This document shows positions 16,067 through 25,085 of a stretch of 31,590 nucleotides of DNA, piece by piece. A program made the translations under genes and the position numbers. How positions within the stretch are numbered: position 1 is the first letter of the stretch; every line of letters starts with the position of its first letter. Origin of the DNA: a virus; IMG/VR virus record IMGVR_UViG_3300025828_000101, positions 1-31,590 of that record; one strand, given 5' to 3'. The notes under the pieces are model-generated. The model searched no databases and was not told the DNA's origin. It worked only from the letters and a program-made list of their open reading frames with translations.

Positions 16067-18088
16067 TTATGATAGTGGGATGATTGCACTACCAATTCCA
16101 GCAACATTTATGATAAGATCAGTTCCATCTAGAATGAAATCAATCTGTGAAAAGACATTTGATGGATCTGGTGTTGCAATGTTAAAGGTAAGACCACCAT
16201 CAGTGCTTTGGTCATAATATGAGAATGAAAGATTATTATCATTTCCATTATCAATTCCACTAGAATATAGTGAATAACCTGCAGTTACAAACGAATTAGC
16301 ATTTACTGTTCCTCCAGTGCTAACAGTTCCAGGAGTTGAGAGAGTTATGCTGGTTCCAGTAATGTCTCCATAAGAATTAGCACTAACTTGATTGAAGTTT
16401 GCTGTTCCTGTTGATGCAGTTATTGATCCTCCAATCAAAGTAATATCTGTTCCTACAATTGATCCAAAAGAATTGCAATCAATGTTTGCAGCAGTTAAAG
16501 TTCCTTGAATATCAGCATCATTTAATACTGTTAATTCAGTGGCAGAAATAGAATTGTTTACAGAAAGTGCATCTGCGAAAACACTTCCACCAAGTTCTAA
16601 ACCTCCAGATGCTTTGATGTTCCCTAAGGAACTAATTCCAACACCATCTTGAGTTTGAGGATCATTACCAACTTGCAAATCATATGCAATTGGAATAGAA
16701 TCACCAGAAACTGCTAATTTCTTCTTAATTATAGAATTATTATTTGTAGTTGAGTCTCCAGTGATTATTTCATTAAATGATGAAACTCCGAAGAAGTCTG
16801 CATTTCCATTTACACTTAATAATGTATTTGGATTAGTGTCATTTAATCCCAAATATCCATTATTTGTTACCGTAAATATCTCAGAAAGTGCTGGATTGAA
16901 GATTTTAAGTGATCCAGAACCTGCACCACCTGGATTTAAATAGAAATTAATATCGCCATTACTATAGTTGATTATATCTAGAGATGTATCATTACTATCT
17001 GGGAATGAACCATCAGTGCTTCCATATCTCAATTGAGCATTATTAGATGTCTTATTTTCCAATCTACCAAAAGTAATAGTAGATTGATTTGTTCCGTCAC
17101 TGGTTAATTGAAGTGAAGACTCTCCATTCTTTCTAATGTGAAGTTGTGAATTTGGAGTATCTGTTCCCAAACCAAACTGATTATCAACAATAAGAGTATC
17201 AGTTATTGTTGATACTCCAGAAGTTGAATATTGACTATTGATAGAATTTACACTTACATCTGCTGTTGGTTCAATATCACTAGCTACAGATGCAGTTCCA
17301 GATAAATCTCCTACAAAAGTTGTTGCTTTGAAAGAACTTGCGGTAACTATTCCTGTATAGTATCCATTTCCTTGAACATATAGTTTAGATGATGGTAAAT
17401 TTGTTCCTATACCAACGTTCTGTTCTTTAGATAATACAAGTAATGGTATTTCTGGGAAGTCTTGACTAAATTGCTCTCTTACATTAAAATTGAGATCACA
17501 GTTATCAATATCTAAAGTAGTGTTTATTAACGCCCCTAGGACACTTGTTCCATTATTTGCATATCTAACATCAAATCCTATTCCAGATCTTTTACTGTCT
17601 CCAGTAATATCACTAGTATTTTCAATTCCATCAAAAGCATTGATAATGATGTGTCCATCATTCAACCTCAGTGTTGAACCTATTGCAACATCTCCATTGA
17701 CTTCAAATTTAAAGTCTGATGTATCAGTTCCTATTCCAACACTAGATGTTGTTGATATAAATGAACCACCAGAAGTTACATGCCATCCATCAACTGCAAT
17801 TGCAAATATATCAGTCAATCCAAGAGCACTTCCTTCAAATCTAGTTGCTGTAAGAACACCAACAACTGTTCCACCCTCAGTAGAATCAATGTATCTTGTA
17901 GTAATTTGATCAGATATTACTTCATTTGTTATTGTTGCTCCACTTACCTGAGCATTTCCATAAACATCTAATAATTGTGTTGGAATTGATGTTCCAATTC
18001 CAACCAATCCATTGTTATTGATAACAAAATTATCATTATCTACCTGAACACCATTCCTAAAATTGAATGATTTGTTAAAATTTGCCAT
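16067..18088 (-). CDS. tail-fibre-type structural protein with GIG repeats, 673 aa
   Basis: MANFNKSFNFRNGVQVDNDN opens a fibre whose body repeats the motif VGIGT..P...L.V.G (for example GLVGIGTSIPTQLLDVYGNA, VGIGTNLPSSKLYV, FGLGTDTPNSQLHI, YLGLNDTNPNTLLSV). These are short beta repeats of trimeric phage fibres. The C-terminal third is Ser/Thr/Gly-rich and repetitive (NSFGSIVGTDITLIGGSIT) and ends without a collar or HxH tip. No signal peptide. It is the most downstream fibre gene and follows a late box at 18106-18113. Probably a fibre or whisker subunit; its exact place in the tail is unknown. Confidence 0.85.
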   Translation of the reverse strand: MANFNKSFNFRNGVQVDNDNFVINNNGLVGIGTSIPTQLLDVYGNAQVSGATITNEVISDQITTRYIDSTEGGTVVGVLTATRFEGSALGLTDIFAIAVDGWHVTSGGSFISTTSSVGIGTDTSDFKFEVNGDVAIGSTLRLNDGHIIINAFDGIENTSDITGDSKRSGIGFDVRYANNGTSVLGALINTTLDIDNCDLNFNVREQFSQDFPEIPLLVLSKEQNVGIGTNLPSSKLYVQGNGYYTGIVTASSFKATTFVGDLSGTASVASDIEPTADVSVNSINSQYSTSGVSTITDTLIVDNQFGLGTDTPNSQLHIRKNGESSLQLTSDGTNQSTITFGRLENKTSNNAQLRYGSTDGSFPDSNDTSLDIINYSNGDINFYLNPGGAGSGSLKIFNPALSEIFTVTNNGYLGLNDTNPNTLLSVNGNADFFGVSSFNEIITGDSTTNNNSIIKKKLAVSGDSIPIAYDLQVGNDPQTQDGVGISSLGNIKASGGLELGGSVFADALSVNNSISATELTVLNDADIQGTLTAANIDCNSFGSIVGTDITLIGGSITASTGTANFNQVSANSYGDITGTSITLSTPGTVSTGGTVNANSFVTAGYSLYSSGIDNGNDNNLSFSYYDQSTDGGLTFNIATPDPSNVFSQIDFILDGTDLIINVAGIGSAIIPLS

Positions 18089-18105
18089 TTTTTATGGTTT
18101 TTAGT

Positions 18106-18113
18106 TATTTATT
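18106..18113 (-). promoter_or_regulatory. late promoter box AATAAATA
   Basis: On minus AATAAATA, seven of eight matches to the T4 late box, lies 17 bp before the ATG at 18088 and overlaps the stop of the giant fibre gene. Confidence 0.55.
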
Positions 18114-21100
18114 ATGAAATTCTAATTAAGTAGATCATTCCCATGTATGGAGGTAAATTCTTACCAGTTCCATTTTGCCCTTCTTGAGAAGTGACATAAC
18201 TGTGAGAATGACTTGTGCTATTTTCTTGTGTAATGAATGGATGCTGGTGTTTAGTTGTGTTTGGACCAGTAGTGAATGGGTGTTGGTGTTTATTTGAAGC
18301 ACCACCAGTTCCAAATGAATTTGGTCCTGAAGTATTGTTTAGATTTCCAAATCTATAATACCACCAATAATAATAACTATTTGCAGTGTATGGTATATCA
18401 TGAGTATGATCTGGAGTATCATCATCTGTAGTTCCTTGGTGAATGTGGTCAACATTGTTGAATCCACTAACTCCTTGGTGAGTATGTTTTTCACTTTCTG
18501 CCGAAGTATTTCCATTATGACTGTGCTGAACAAGAACTGCATCTGCACTTCCTCCAGTTTGACCAATTGTATAATTGCTTCCAGTTCCAACAACAAATCT
18601 ATTTGTCATGTTGGGTAGTCTAAATCTTGTTCCAACATTTGCACCATATGGGAAAGTGGTCCCATTATTGGTTAGAATGTTATAACAATCAGTATAATCT
18701 GCAATTTCTAATAATGCTCCATTACATACTCTCCAGTTATCTGGGAAGTTTGATAATGAACCAGGCCACAATAATATTCCACCAATTGGATTGATGTTTG
18801 GTGCTACAAGATAGTTTGCACTTATTCTACCTTCACTTTGACTTGACTTAGTTAAGTCTAAGTTTCCATATATGTCTACTCCAGTGGTTGTAGTCTCAAG
18901 TTTCTTAGAATTATTATGATATACTTCAATGCCAGCATCTGGAATTGCTTTTAAGATTGGTTCATATGATGCAAGAGGACCTTTTCCAATCAAAATTCCA
19001 TTTGGACCATTAGAAAGTATTCTAAGATCCCCAGAACCAGAATCTTCAATTATGGAATTGGATCCATTATGATATATCTTTAGATCACTGTCATTTCCAA
19101 TAAAAATACCTTTATCATCATTAATGGTTAAATCTCCACCAATATTCAAATTACTACCAACAGATAATTCACCTCCAATAATACCACTACCAAAGACATC
19201 TAGTGCATTTGAACTTGTATCTTTGATTCTGACATTTTTACTGAAAATAGAAGTATCTTTGAATCTAGTTTGTTTGTTGAATGTTACTGGACCATCAAAT
19301 TGAGATAGAACCGTTCCAGACTCTCCACCTTCAACAACTAACCTTTCTTTTACTGTAAGTTCATCAAATAGAGCACTTGATTTGGATGGACTATCACCAG
19401 TAATAGTTGGTTTTGGAATATCATATGATGTAATTTGACCAGATGAAGATGATGTCTTAGTGTTTCCATTGAAGAAATCACCTTGATTATTCATTCCAGT
19501 ATATACTACAATTCCACCAGATCTTTCTTGAGACTGAACTAAGAAACTTTCTCTTTCAGAAAGTGACTTAAATTGAACTTGTGGAAGTGAAGTTGAATAA
19601 TTTCCTGGACCATAACCAAGATATTCAAATGTATGTCCAGAAGCACGAAGAATAGAAGGTCTACGGAATTCTACTGCAATTGGTTTTATCTTTTTAATCA
19701 ATGAATCTGCAGGATGTGATTGTTTTCTTGTCCCTAAAGATCCACGAATTACAGTCAATTGAGTGGTGTTTGCAGATGAAACAACTCTCATAATTTCATC
19801 CCTAATTTGGATATATGTTCCAATTGGGAATCTATTGTTTACTCCACCACCAGTTGTAAGTTCGGATATTGAAAGTATATTTGAAGTTACTGAGTCGTTA
19901 ATTGCAGAAGATAATCTTAATGCATCATTTCCATATAGTGTAAAGTGTCTTGCTGCAATATTTTCCTCTCTAATATCAGATATTCCTTGGTTTGATGAGT
20001 AACCGTGCTTCAATACATATCCATTAACCAGTGATAGATCTTGTGATACTACTGTAAATTGAGTTACACTAAGTCTATCTTTAACTAAGTAATCTCCAAG
20101 ATTATTTGAAGATGAATCAGTCAATCTAATTTTATTTCCAGAAACTAATCCATGTGGAGTAGATGTGGTAATCGTAATAAGATTATTAGAATATGACTTT
20201 GAAGAAATTTGAGAAGATGGTCCAACAACAAGAGCATATTGACCAACAACTGGTGTTGGATCACCAGCAGTTTTTGCAATGGAAACTTTTTGACTGCTAA
20301 CAAGAGATGTTATTCTATAATAACCATCTTCTTGATTTCCATCTCCTGTTATTTGAACAACGTCACCAATAAATCTAGATAAACCGTTTGAGGTTATAGT
20401 GTAAGTTCCGTTATTTCCAGATCCAATTACAGAGGTATCAAAATAAAGAACATCCGATACTGAATAATCTGATCCGGAAGAAACTATATTTACGGAGGAA
20501 ATATTGCCACCAGCAGCAACAGTAACATTTGCCGTAGCACCATTCCAAACAGTAAGTCCAGAATTTGAATATAATTTTACATCATAATATGTTCCTGGCG
20601 TAAATCCAGATGATGAACCAATAGCACCCTCAACAACACCTGCAAATTCATGCTGTCTATCAAATTTTATATCTGCAGAGGATCCAGAATCAGTTACACT
20701 AATAATTTCTTTTCCTAATCCAAATGATTTAGTAAATTTATCAATACTTTCTCTTGTTGTGCTTCTCTTAAGATCATTTGTAACTACATCTCCAATTGGA
20801 GATCTTAGTGCAAATGTGGTTGATGCAGGTGGATTAGAGTCAAAATTATCTCTATCAAGTTGTGGATACAGATCAGTTGTGTTTTGAGAATATTTTAGAC
20901 CTGTAAATTCTTCTGTTATTGTATTGCTAGCATTTAAAAGATATAAGTGGTATATTCCATCTTGTGATCCTTCGATGTAGTTTGAGATAACTTCATTTCT
21001 ATAGATGTAAAGATTTGATTGCAAATCACTTCTCTCATATCTTGGAAGAAGACCAATTTCAGATGGAGTTGATCTTAAATTTATGTCATTGGTGCTTTCT

Positions 21101-23823
21101 AATCCTACAACATGAACATTTCCAAAGATATCTGTAGTTTTATATTCAAACTCATAATCTGATGATGATGTCACAAAGAATTTTCCATTATATCCAATAT
21201 TAAAATCACCATCAACATTAATCGAATCAGTAATATTTCTGATAACTACAATATCACCAACATTTAGATTATTTTTGGTGCAGGTTTCTACAGTAATTGT
21301 TTCGGCAGAATCAAAACTAGTTCTTCTTATGAATTTTTGATTTCTCTTATATTCATAATCAGTGCTATCAATAGTTGTTAATGTGAAATCTCCACTTCTA
21401 GCACCGGTAGATCCAGATTCTTGCAATATAAATCCTTCTTCAGGATCTTTTGCTCCTGATAACTCTTTTGGTATTACAACTCTTAATTTGTATAACTTTT
21501 CATCCAAACTTCTATCATCAACTACTCTCTTTACATATGCTAAATCTGTAAAGATATCTAAAGTCGATTGATTTGCTACTAAGTATGGATATATTGTATT
21601 TGAGGAATCTACATTAATATACCAATTTTCATTGGCAGCATCATATTGAATTGGAGACCCAAGTTCACCAGAAATTCTGTCTGATACTCTACTATAAACA
21701 ACTAATGAACTGCCACCAGAAATATCAAGACTTTCCTCATTCAAAGCATTGGTGAATGAAGTTGCCAATTTAATTTTGTTGGCATTTATTCTAATTGCAT
21801 AATAAACAATATGTGGAGTTACATTTTCAGGCAAATCTCCAATACTGCTGTTTATAATTATTTTTTCTCCAGTAGAAAGATTGTGAGCACCAATACTCAA
21901 AACAGAAGCACTGTTTACATTTCCTACAGTATAAACTTTAGATGATGAAGATCCATCATCCATGTAAATACTTGCATTAAGTTCAGAACCATTGAGTTTT
22001 ACATATAGTTTATCATCATTTCTTGCTCCAATCCTATATCCTTGAGAGATATGTGAAGGAACATCATCAACCAGAGTAAATCCATACAGATATAATCTAG
22101 TTGGATCGGCAACACTTACAGTCTTTGTTACATCAATTGATAACCATTCAATATCTTCTTCTACATTGACATCAACTTCTCTTGGTGGAATTACTGAAGT
22201 GATGAAACCTTTATCATCTTTATCAAATGCTTCAGATTTAAATCCTTCTGAACTTAATGAAATTTGACCGAAGTTTGAATTGGAGTTTGTTATTGAAGCA
22301 TCGCCACCAGATTGAATATCAAAATGCTTATTAAATCCAATAGCAAAAACAGATACTATTTGTATAAATGCATCATTTGAAACTTTAATATGACTGGTTT
22401 CCCAACCATTTCTATAAATTGCAGATTGATCTAAGTGATATATTTTTCCAGTATCAGTTTGTGATGCTTCTAATGGCAATGATGCGCCATAAACAGTTGT
22501 AAAGTTTACACCTTCATATGATCTAGAAACTGGATCATACTTTACAAATGCTCTATCATCTTTTTGAAGTGAAACAGCGGTAAACTGTGCCACAACCATT
22601 GAACGGAAACCAGATGCTTTGCTACCATCTGCGTGCATTCCATTCATACCCCAAACTGATCTCAATGAGCAGTTGAAAATATATGGAGATGCTCCAGATA
22701 CAGTATCAGTTTCTACTGTTACTGTAGATCCAGAAGAACTTGGACTTGCATTTAAATTGATTGGATATGATGGTAGTAAATATGTAAATGTAAAGTCATC
22801 AATTACACTTTGAACACTTGTTGAAACATTATAATTCTGAACACCAACACCTCTAATCTTAATTGGAGTTCCTACATTTAAATCATGTGCAATTGAAGTT
22901 CTTACAGTAATTAGATTGGATGCAGTTATACCATTTCCAGAGAAAATACTCTCAATTGCTACTGGATCTGTTGCAAATGCACCAACAATTTGCCATTCTG
23001 GATCTCTCTTTGCAAAACTAGTTAGACTATTTGGAAACTTCTCTGATGAAGGAATTTCTCTAAATGTATTAAAAGCATTCGATAATTTGCTATAATACAT
23101 ATCCAGATCAGTGAGATTATACCTGGAATCAATGTTTACACCATCTGCATATTCAAAGCATGATAGTTTGTGGTGTGAAAATCTTGGAGTTGATTTGTAT
23201 GCAGAACTAAAGAATGTTGGATGAGTATATACTAAATCGCTATCATCACCATCAAAGAATGAGAATTGCCAGAAGTAACAAGCACCAGTTACCCTGAATA
23301 TTGATGATTTTTGTGCGAATGGATCTGTTGGGTTTGGAACATACTTTGGTCTTATCTTTGTCTTTCTTAGATCTAAACCAACAATAGAAGTTCCTCTTGG
23401 AATTATTACTCCACCATTGATACTATTGAATTTGTAGAGTATATTATCTTCTTGAGATAGATCAAATACACTATCTAATTCCAAAGAAAGTGTAGAAAGT
23501 GCGGGAGAACCTACTCCTCCCGATGGTGGAACAGAATATGCAATTCCATTGTTGTCATATATTGCATATCCAGGTCTATTATCTATAACGTGTTCTGCAG
23601 GAAATACTAGAATTGTAGTTTTTTCTACTAGATCGTTTCCACTACCACTGATATATGAAAATCTTGCTGATTCTAATAATGCTCTTTGAATTGTCTTAAA
23701 CGGTTGAGCAAGAGAATTACCTGTATTTGTAATTGAATCGCTAGAATCCAAATCATTTGGATTTACATATAAAATACGGCCATCAGTGTTCTTAATGAAG
23801 TTTTGTAACTTATTCAGTGGCAT
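18112..23823 (-). CDS. giant tail fibre with collar and seven-HxH needle tip, 1903 aa
   Basis: The N-terminus MPLNKLQNFIKNTDGRILYV then NSLAQPFKTIQRALLESARF is the pectate-lyase-like start I associate with cyanophage fibres. The long middle is beta-rich and repetitive. Near the C-terminus a tail-collar-type domain (GGILLWPGSLSNFPDNWRVC; TRFRLPNMTNRFVVGTG) is followed by seven HxH motifs at about residues 1767, 1780, 1793, 1806, 1846, 1859 and 1872, spaced 13 residues apart except for one 40-residue gap. In T4 gp37 such HxH motifs from three chains bind a column of iron ions and the inserted loop binds the receptor. Here the insert is aromatic (YYYWWYYRF). Likely the host-recognition fibre. 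Confidence 0.9.
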   Translation of the reverse strand: MPLNKLQNFIKNTDGRILYVNPNDLDSSDSITNTGNSLAQPFKTIQRALLESARFSYISGSGNDLVEKTTILVFPAEHVIDNRPGYAIYDNNGIAYSVPPSGGVGSPALSTLSLELDSVFDLSQEDNILYKFNSINGGVIIPRGTSIVGLDLRKTKIRPKYVPNPTDPFAQKSSIFRVTGACYFWQFSFFDGDDSDLVYTHPTFFSSAYKSTPRFSHHKLSCFEYADGVNIDSRYNLTDLDMYYSKLSNAFNTFREIPSSEKFPNSLTSFAKRDPEWQIVGAFATDPVAIESIFSGNGITASNLITVRTSIAHDLNVGTPIKIRGVGVQNYNVSTSVQSVIDDFTFTYLLPSYPINLNASPSSSGSTVTVETDTVSGASPYIFNCSLRSVWGMNGMHADGSKASGFRSMVVAQFTAVSLQKDDRAFVKYDPVSRSYEGVNFTTVYGASLPLEASQTDTGKIYHLDQSAIYRNGWETSHIKVSNDAFIQIVSVFAIGFNKHFDIQSGGDASITNSNSNFGQISLSSEGFKSEAFDKDDKGFITSVIPPREVDVNVEEDIEWLSIDVTKTVSVADPTRLYLYGFTLVDDVPSHISQGYRIGARNDDKLYVKLNGSELNASIYMDDGSSSSKVYTVGNVNSASVLSIGAHNLSTGEKIIINSSIGDLPENVTPHIVYYAIRINANKIKLATSFTNALNEESLDISGGSSLVVYSRVSDRISGELGSPIQYDAANENWYINVDSSNTIYPYLVANQSTLDIFTDLAYVKRVVDDRSLDEKLYKLRVVIPKELSGAKDPEEGFILQESGSTGARSGDFTLTTIDSTDYEYKRNQKFIRRTSFDSAETITVETCTKNNLNVGDIVVIRNITDSINVDGDFNIGYNGKFFVTSSSDYEFEYKTTDIFGNVHVVGLESTNDINLRSTPSEIGLLPRYERSDLQSNLYIYRNEVISNYIEGSQDGIYHLYLLNASNTITEEFTGLKYSQNTTDLYPQLDRDNFDSNPPASTTFALRSPIGDVVTNDLKRSTTRESIDKFTKSFGLGKEIISVTDSGSSADIKFDRQHEFAGVVEGAIGSSSGFTPGTYYDVKLYSNSGLTVWNGATANVTVAAGGNISSVNIVSSGSDYSVSDVLYFDTSVIGSGNNGTYTITSNGLSRFIGDVVQITGDGNQEDGYYRITSLVSSQKVSIAKTAGDPTPVVGQYALVVGPSSQISSKSYSNNLITITTSTPHGLVSGNKIRLTDSSSNNLGDYLVKDRLSVTQFTVVSQDLSLVNGYVLKHGYSSNQGISDIREENIAARHFTLYGNDALRLSSAINDSVTSNILSISELTTGGGVNNRFPIGTYIQIRDEIMRVVSSANTTQLTVIRGSLGTRKQSHPADSLIKKIKPIAVEFRRPSILRASGHTFEYLGYGPGNYSTSLPQVQFKSLSERESFLVQSQERSGGIVVYTGMNNQGDFFNGNTKTSSSSGQITSYDIPKPTITGDSPSKSSALFDELTVKERLVVEGGESGTVLSQFDGPVTFNKQTRFKDTSIFSKNVRIKDTSSNALDVFGSGIIGGELSVGSNLNIGGDLTINDDKGIFIGNDSDLKIYHNGSNSIIEDSGSGDLRILSNGPNGILIGKGPLASYEPILKAIPDAGIEVYHNNSKKLETTTTGVDIYGNLDLTKSSQSEGRISANYLVAPNINPIGGILLWPGSLSNFPDNWRVCNGALLEIADYTDCYNILTNNGTTFPYGANVGTRFRLPNMTNRFVVGTGSNYTIGQTGGSADAVLVQHSHNGNTSAESEKHTHQGVSGFNNVDHIHQGTTDDDTPDHTHDIPYTANSYYYWWYYRFGNLNNTSGPNSFGTGGASNKHQHPFTTGPNTTKHQHPFITQENSTSHSHSYVTSQEGQNGTGKNLPPYMGMIYLIRIS

Positions 23824-23855
23824 GGTATTAGAACATCTACTTTTTTTCTATGATT

Positions 23856-23863
23856 TATTTATC
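23856..23863 (-). promoter_or_regulatory. late promoter box GATAAATA
   Basis: On minus GATAAATA, seven of eight to T4 late, about 32 bp before the giant fibre ATG at 23823. Confidence 0.6.
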
Positions 23864-24164
23864 CCATAAAATCTTCCTCATCATAATAATATGCTAAATC
23901 ATCAGGCAAAATATCTGGATTCAATATCTCTATGGGATCAAAGTATGGATGGCAACTTTCCATAATTAAATAGTTTGATCCTTTATAAACATCATCAATT
24001 TGATATTTTCTATTACTACTGGCAGATAAAACTAATTCTTTATCATAAAGATGTCCATCAGGATATTCATCAAAAGTAAAAGGAACATCATTTAAAAAAT
24101 ACATCTTTACGATGATCCTTTCATTGTCATACCAACAATTCTTAGCGCATATGGTATAAGACAT
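23859..24164 (-). CDS. hypothetical acidic protein, 101 aa
   Basis: MSYTICAKNCWYDNERIIVK then FLNDVPFTFDEYPDGHLYDK and SSNRKYQIDDVYKGSNYLIM: a compact, probably beta-rich domain with an acidic Tyr-rich end (LPDDLAYYYDEEDFMG). It lies between the fibre gene and the tRNAs and has a late box at 24184-24191, so it may be a small virion or fibre-related protein. Not recognised. Confidence 0.75.
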   Translation of the reverse strand: MSYTICAKNCWYDNERIIVKMYFLNDVPFTFDEYPDGHLYDKELVLSASSNRKYQIDDVYKGSNYLIMESCHPYFDPIEILNPDILPDDLAYYYDEEDFMG

Positions 24165-24183
24165 AACATTTTCTGTTTAGTCT

Positions 24184-24191
24184 TATTTATT
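24184..24191 (-). promoter_or_regulatory. late promoter box AATAAATA
   Basis: On minus AATAAATA lies 19 bp before the ATG at 24164, in the gap after the last tRNA. Confidence 0.5.
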
Positions 24192-24198
24192 TTAGTAA

Positions 24199-24282
24199 TG
24201 CGAGTAGGGAGACTTGAACTCCCACGGGATTGCTCCCAACAGATTTTAAGTCTGGTGCGTCTACCGATTCCGCCACACTCGC
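24199..24282 (-). tRNA. tRNA-Leu (UAA), copy 2
   Basis: Acceptor GCGAGTG pairs with the matching 3' strand, discriminator A. The anticodon stem-loop CAGACTTAAAATCTG gives anticodon UAA. A long variable arm (GGGAGCAATCCC) marks it as Leu class II. The T-arm has TTCAAGT. CCA is not encoded. A 42-bp stretch (24235-24276) is identical to the upstream tRNA (24373-24414). Confidence 0.93.
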
Positions 24283-24336
24283 TTGATGGTATTATGCTTT
24301 GAATGCTAATAAAAGCATTACAACCTGAATACCAAG

Positions 24337-24420
24337 TAGGAACGGAGAGACTTGAACTCTCACGGGCAATTGCCCAACAGATTTTAAGTCTGGTGCGTCT
24401 ACCGATTCCGCCACGCTCCC
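24337..24420 (-). tRNA. tRNA-Leu (UAA), copy 1
   Basis: Acceptor GGGAGCG pairs with CGTTCCT including two G-U pairs; anticodon UAA; long variable arm. CCA is not encoded. It differs from the other Leu copy in the acceptor and T-arm but shares its whole D-arm and anticodon arm. Confidence 0.92.
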
Positions 24421-24430
24421 ATTTGTTTGG

Positions 24431-24502
24431 TAGGACTGGAGGGAATTGAACCCTCTTCACACCGTTATAAGCAGTGGGCCTTAACCAATAGGCGACAGTC
24501 CC
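24431..24502 (-). tRNA. tRNA-Ile (UAU), copy 2
   Basis: Acceptor GGGACTG/CAGTCCT, D-arm with GGTTA, anticodon arm CACTG-CTTATAA-CGGTG (anticodon UAU, reads AUA), T-arm GAGGG-TTCAATT-CCCTC, discriminator A, CCA encoded. Confidence 0.9.
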
Positions 24503-24508
24503 ATTTGG

Positions 24509-24580
24509 TAGGAATACTGGGAGTTGAACCCAGACTAACCCGTTATAAGCAGGCCGCTCTAACCATTAAGCTATATTCCC
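24509..24580 (-). tRNA. tRNA-Ile (UAU), copy 1
   Basis: Acceptor GGGAATA/TATTCCT, anticodon arm GCCTG-CTTATAA-CGGGT (anticodon UAU), T-arm CTGGG-TTCAACT-CCCAG, discriminator A, CCA encoded. First gene of the array, about 12 bp after the promoter's expected start. Confidence 0.9.
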
Positions 24581-24597
24581 TTAAAAGTTACTCAACA

Positions 24598-24626
24598 ATC
24601 ATAAGACATAAACCTCAGATTGTCAA
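24598..24626 (-). promoter_or_regulatory. strong promoter TTGACA-17-TATGAT for tRNA array
   Basis: On minus, a perfect -35 (24621-24626) and -10 TATGAT (24598-24603, five of six) are 17 bp apart, just upstream of the first tRNA. It lies close to the end of the 24636-24842 gene and is the best host-type promoter in the window. Confidence 0.8.
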
Positions 24627-24635
24627 GTGATTGTA

Positions 24636-24842
24636 TCAGACCTCGTAAGTTGGTGGATGATACTTGAGATACTCAAGGAAAGTCATTTTCATTTCCTTAT
24701 GAGTCATTCCACAGTGCCTTGCCGCTGTGGGTAGATTCATTGTAGCATAGAATAATGCCTTGTTTGCTTCTTCTACATTTTCTGGTGTGGTTTTCACACG
24801 ATGTTCAATCAAAGAATTTTGATCAACTTTTTTGAAAATCAT
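24636..24842 (-). CDS. conserved cyanophage-type hypothetical, 68 aa
   Basis: MIFKKVDQNSLIEHRVKTTP then ALFYATMNLPTAARHCGMTH and KEMKMTFLEYLKYHPPTYEV. The ATMNLPTAARHCGMTHKEMK segment looks like a helix-turn-helix, so DNA binding is possible. The motif set resembles a small conserved cyanophage family. ATGA overlap with the upstream gene. The role is not established. Confidence 0.75.
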   Translation of the reverse strand: MIFKKVDQNSLIEHRVKTTPENVEEANKALFYATMNLPTAARHCGMTHKEMKMTFLEYLKYHPPTYEV

Positions 24843-25021
24843 AGTGGACTTGAATAGGAAATTGAGTTTTCATCCAATGTTTCTCGGACAAATTGTAGCA
24901 CGTTCATGAACTGATCGACGGTTTCGCAGGACACTTCCTTTTCTGACCCTTCACTCGAATACAAATACACCTTTTTCCTAATAGGATCAAGGACGCATCG
25001 AGTCAGATACTCTTCAGTCAT
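24839..25021 (-). CDS. hypothetical protein, 60 aa
   Basis: MTEEYLTRCVLDPIRKKVYL then YSSEGSEKEVSCETVDQFMN and LQFVRETLDENSISYS: beta hairpin then helix. First gene after a TTGACA promoter (25047-25075) and coupled to the possible HTH protein. No SD. Function unknown. Confidence 0.75.
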   Translation of the reverse strand: MTEEYLTRCVLDPIRKKVYLYSSEGSEKEVSCETVDQFMNVLQFVRETLDENSISYSSPL

Positions 25022-25046
25022 TTGGTTGCCGATTGATTACCATGTA

Positions 25047-25075
25047 ATGGTAGCACGCGCCACCTGGGTTGTCAA
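25047..25075 (-). promoter_or_regulatory. promoter TTGACA-17-TACCAT with inverted repeat at -10
   Basis: On minus, a perfect -35 TTGACA (25070-25075) and -10 TACCAT (25047-25052) are 17 bp apart. TACCAT (25038-25043) and ATGGTA (25047-25052) on plus form a 6-bp inverted repeat centred on the -10 edge, a possible operator. Confidence 0.65.
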
Positions 25076-25085
25076 GCAAAAAAAA

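Noticed and set aside
24107-24460. Minus-strand frame of 117 aa
   Set aside because: It runs through both tRNA-Leu genes; its repeated peptide (IGRRTRLKICW) is just translated tRNA.
24427-24630. Plus-strand frame of 67 aa
   Set aside because: It is the antisense of the two tRNA-Ile genes.
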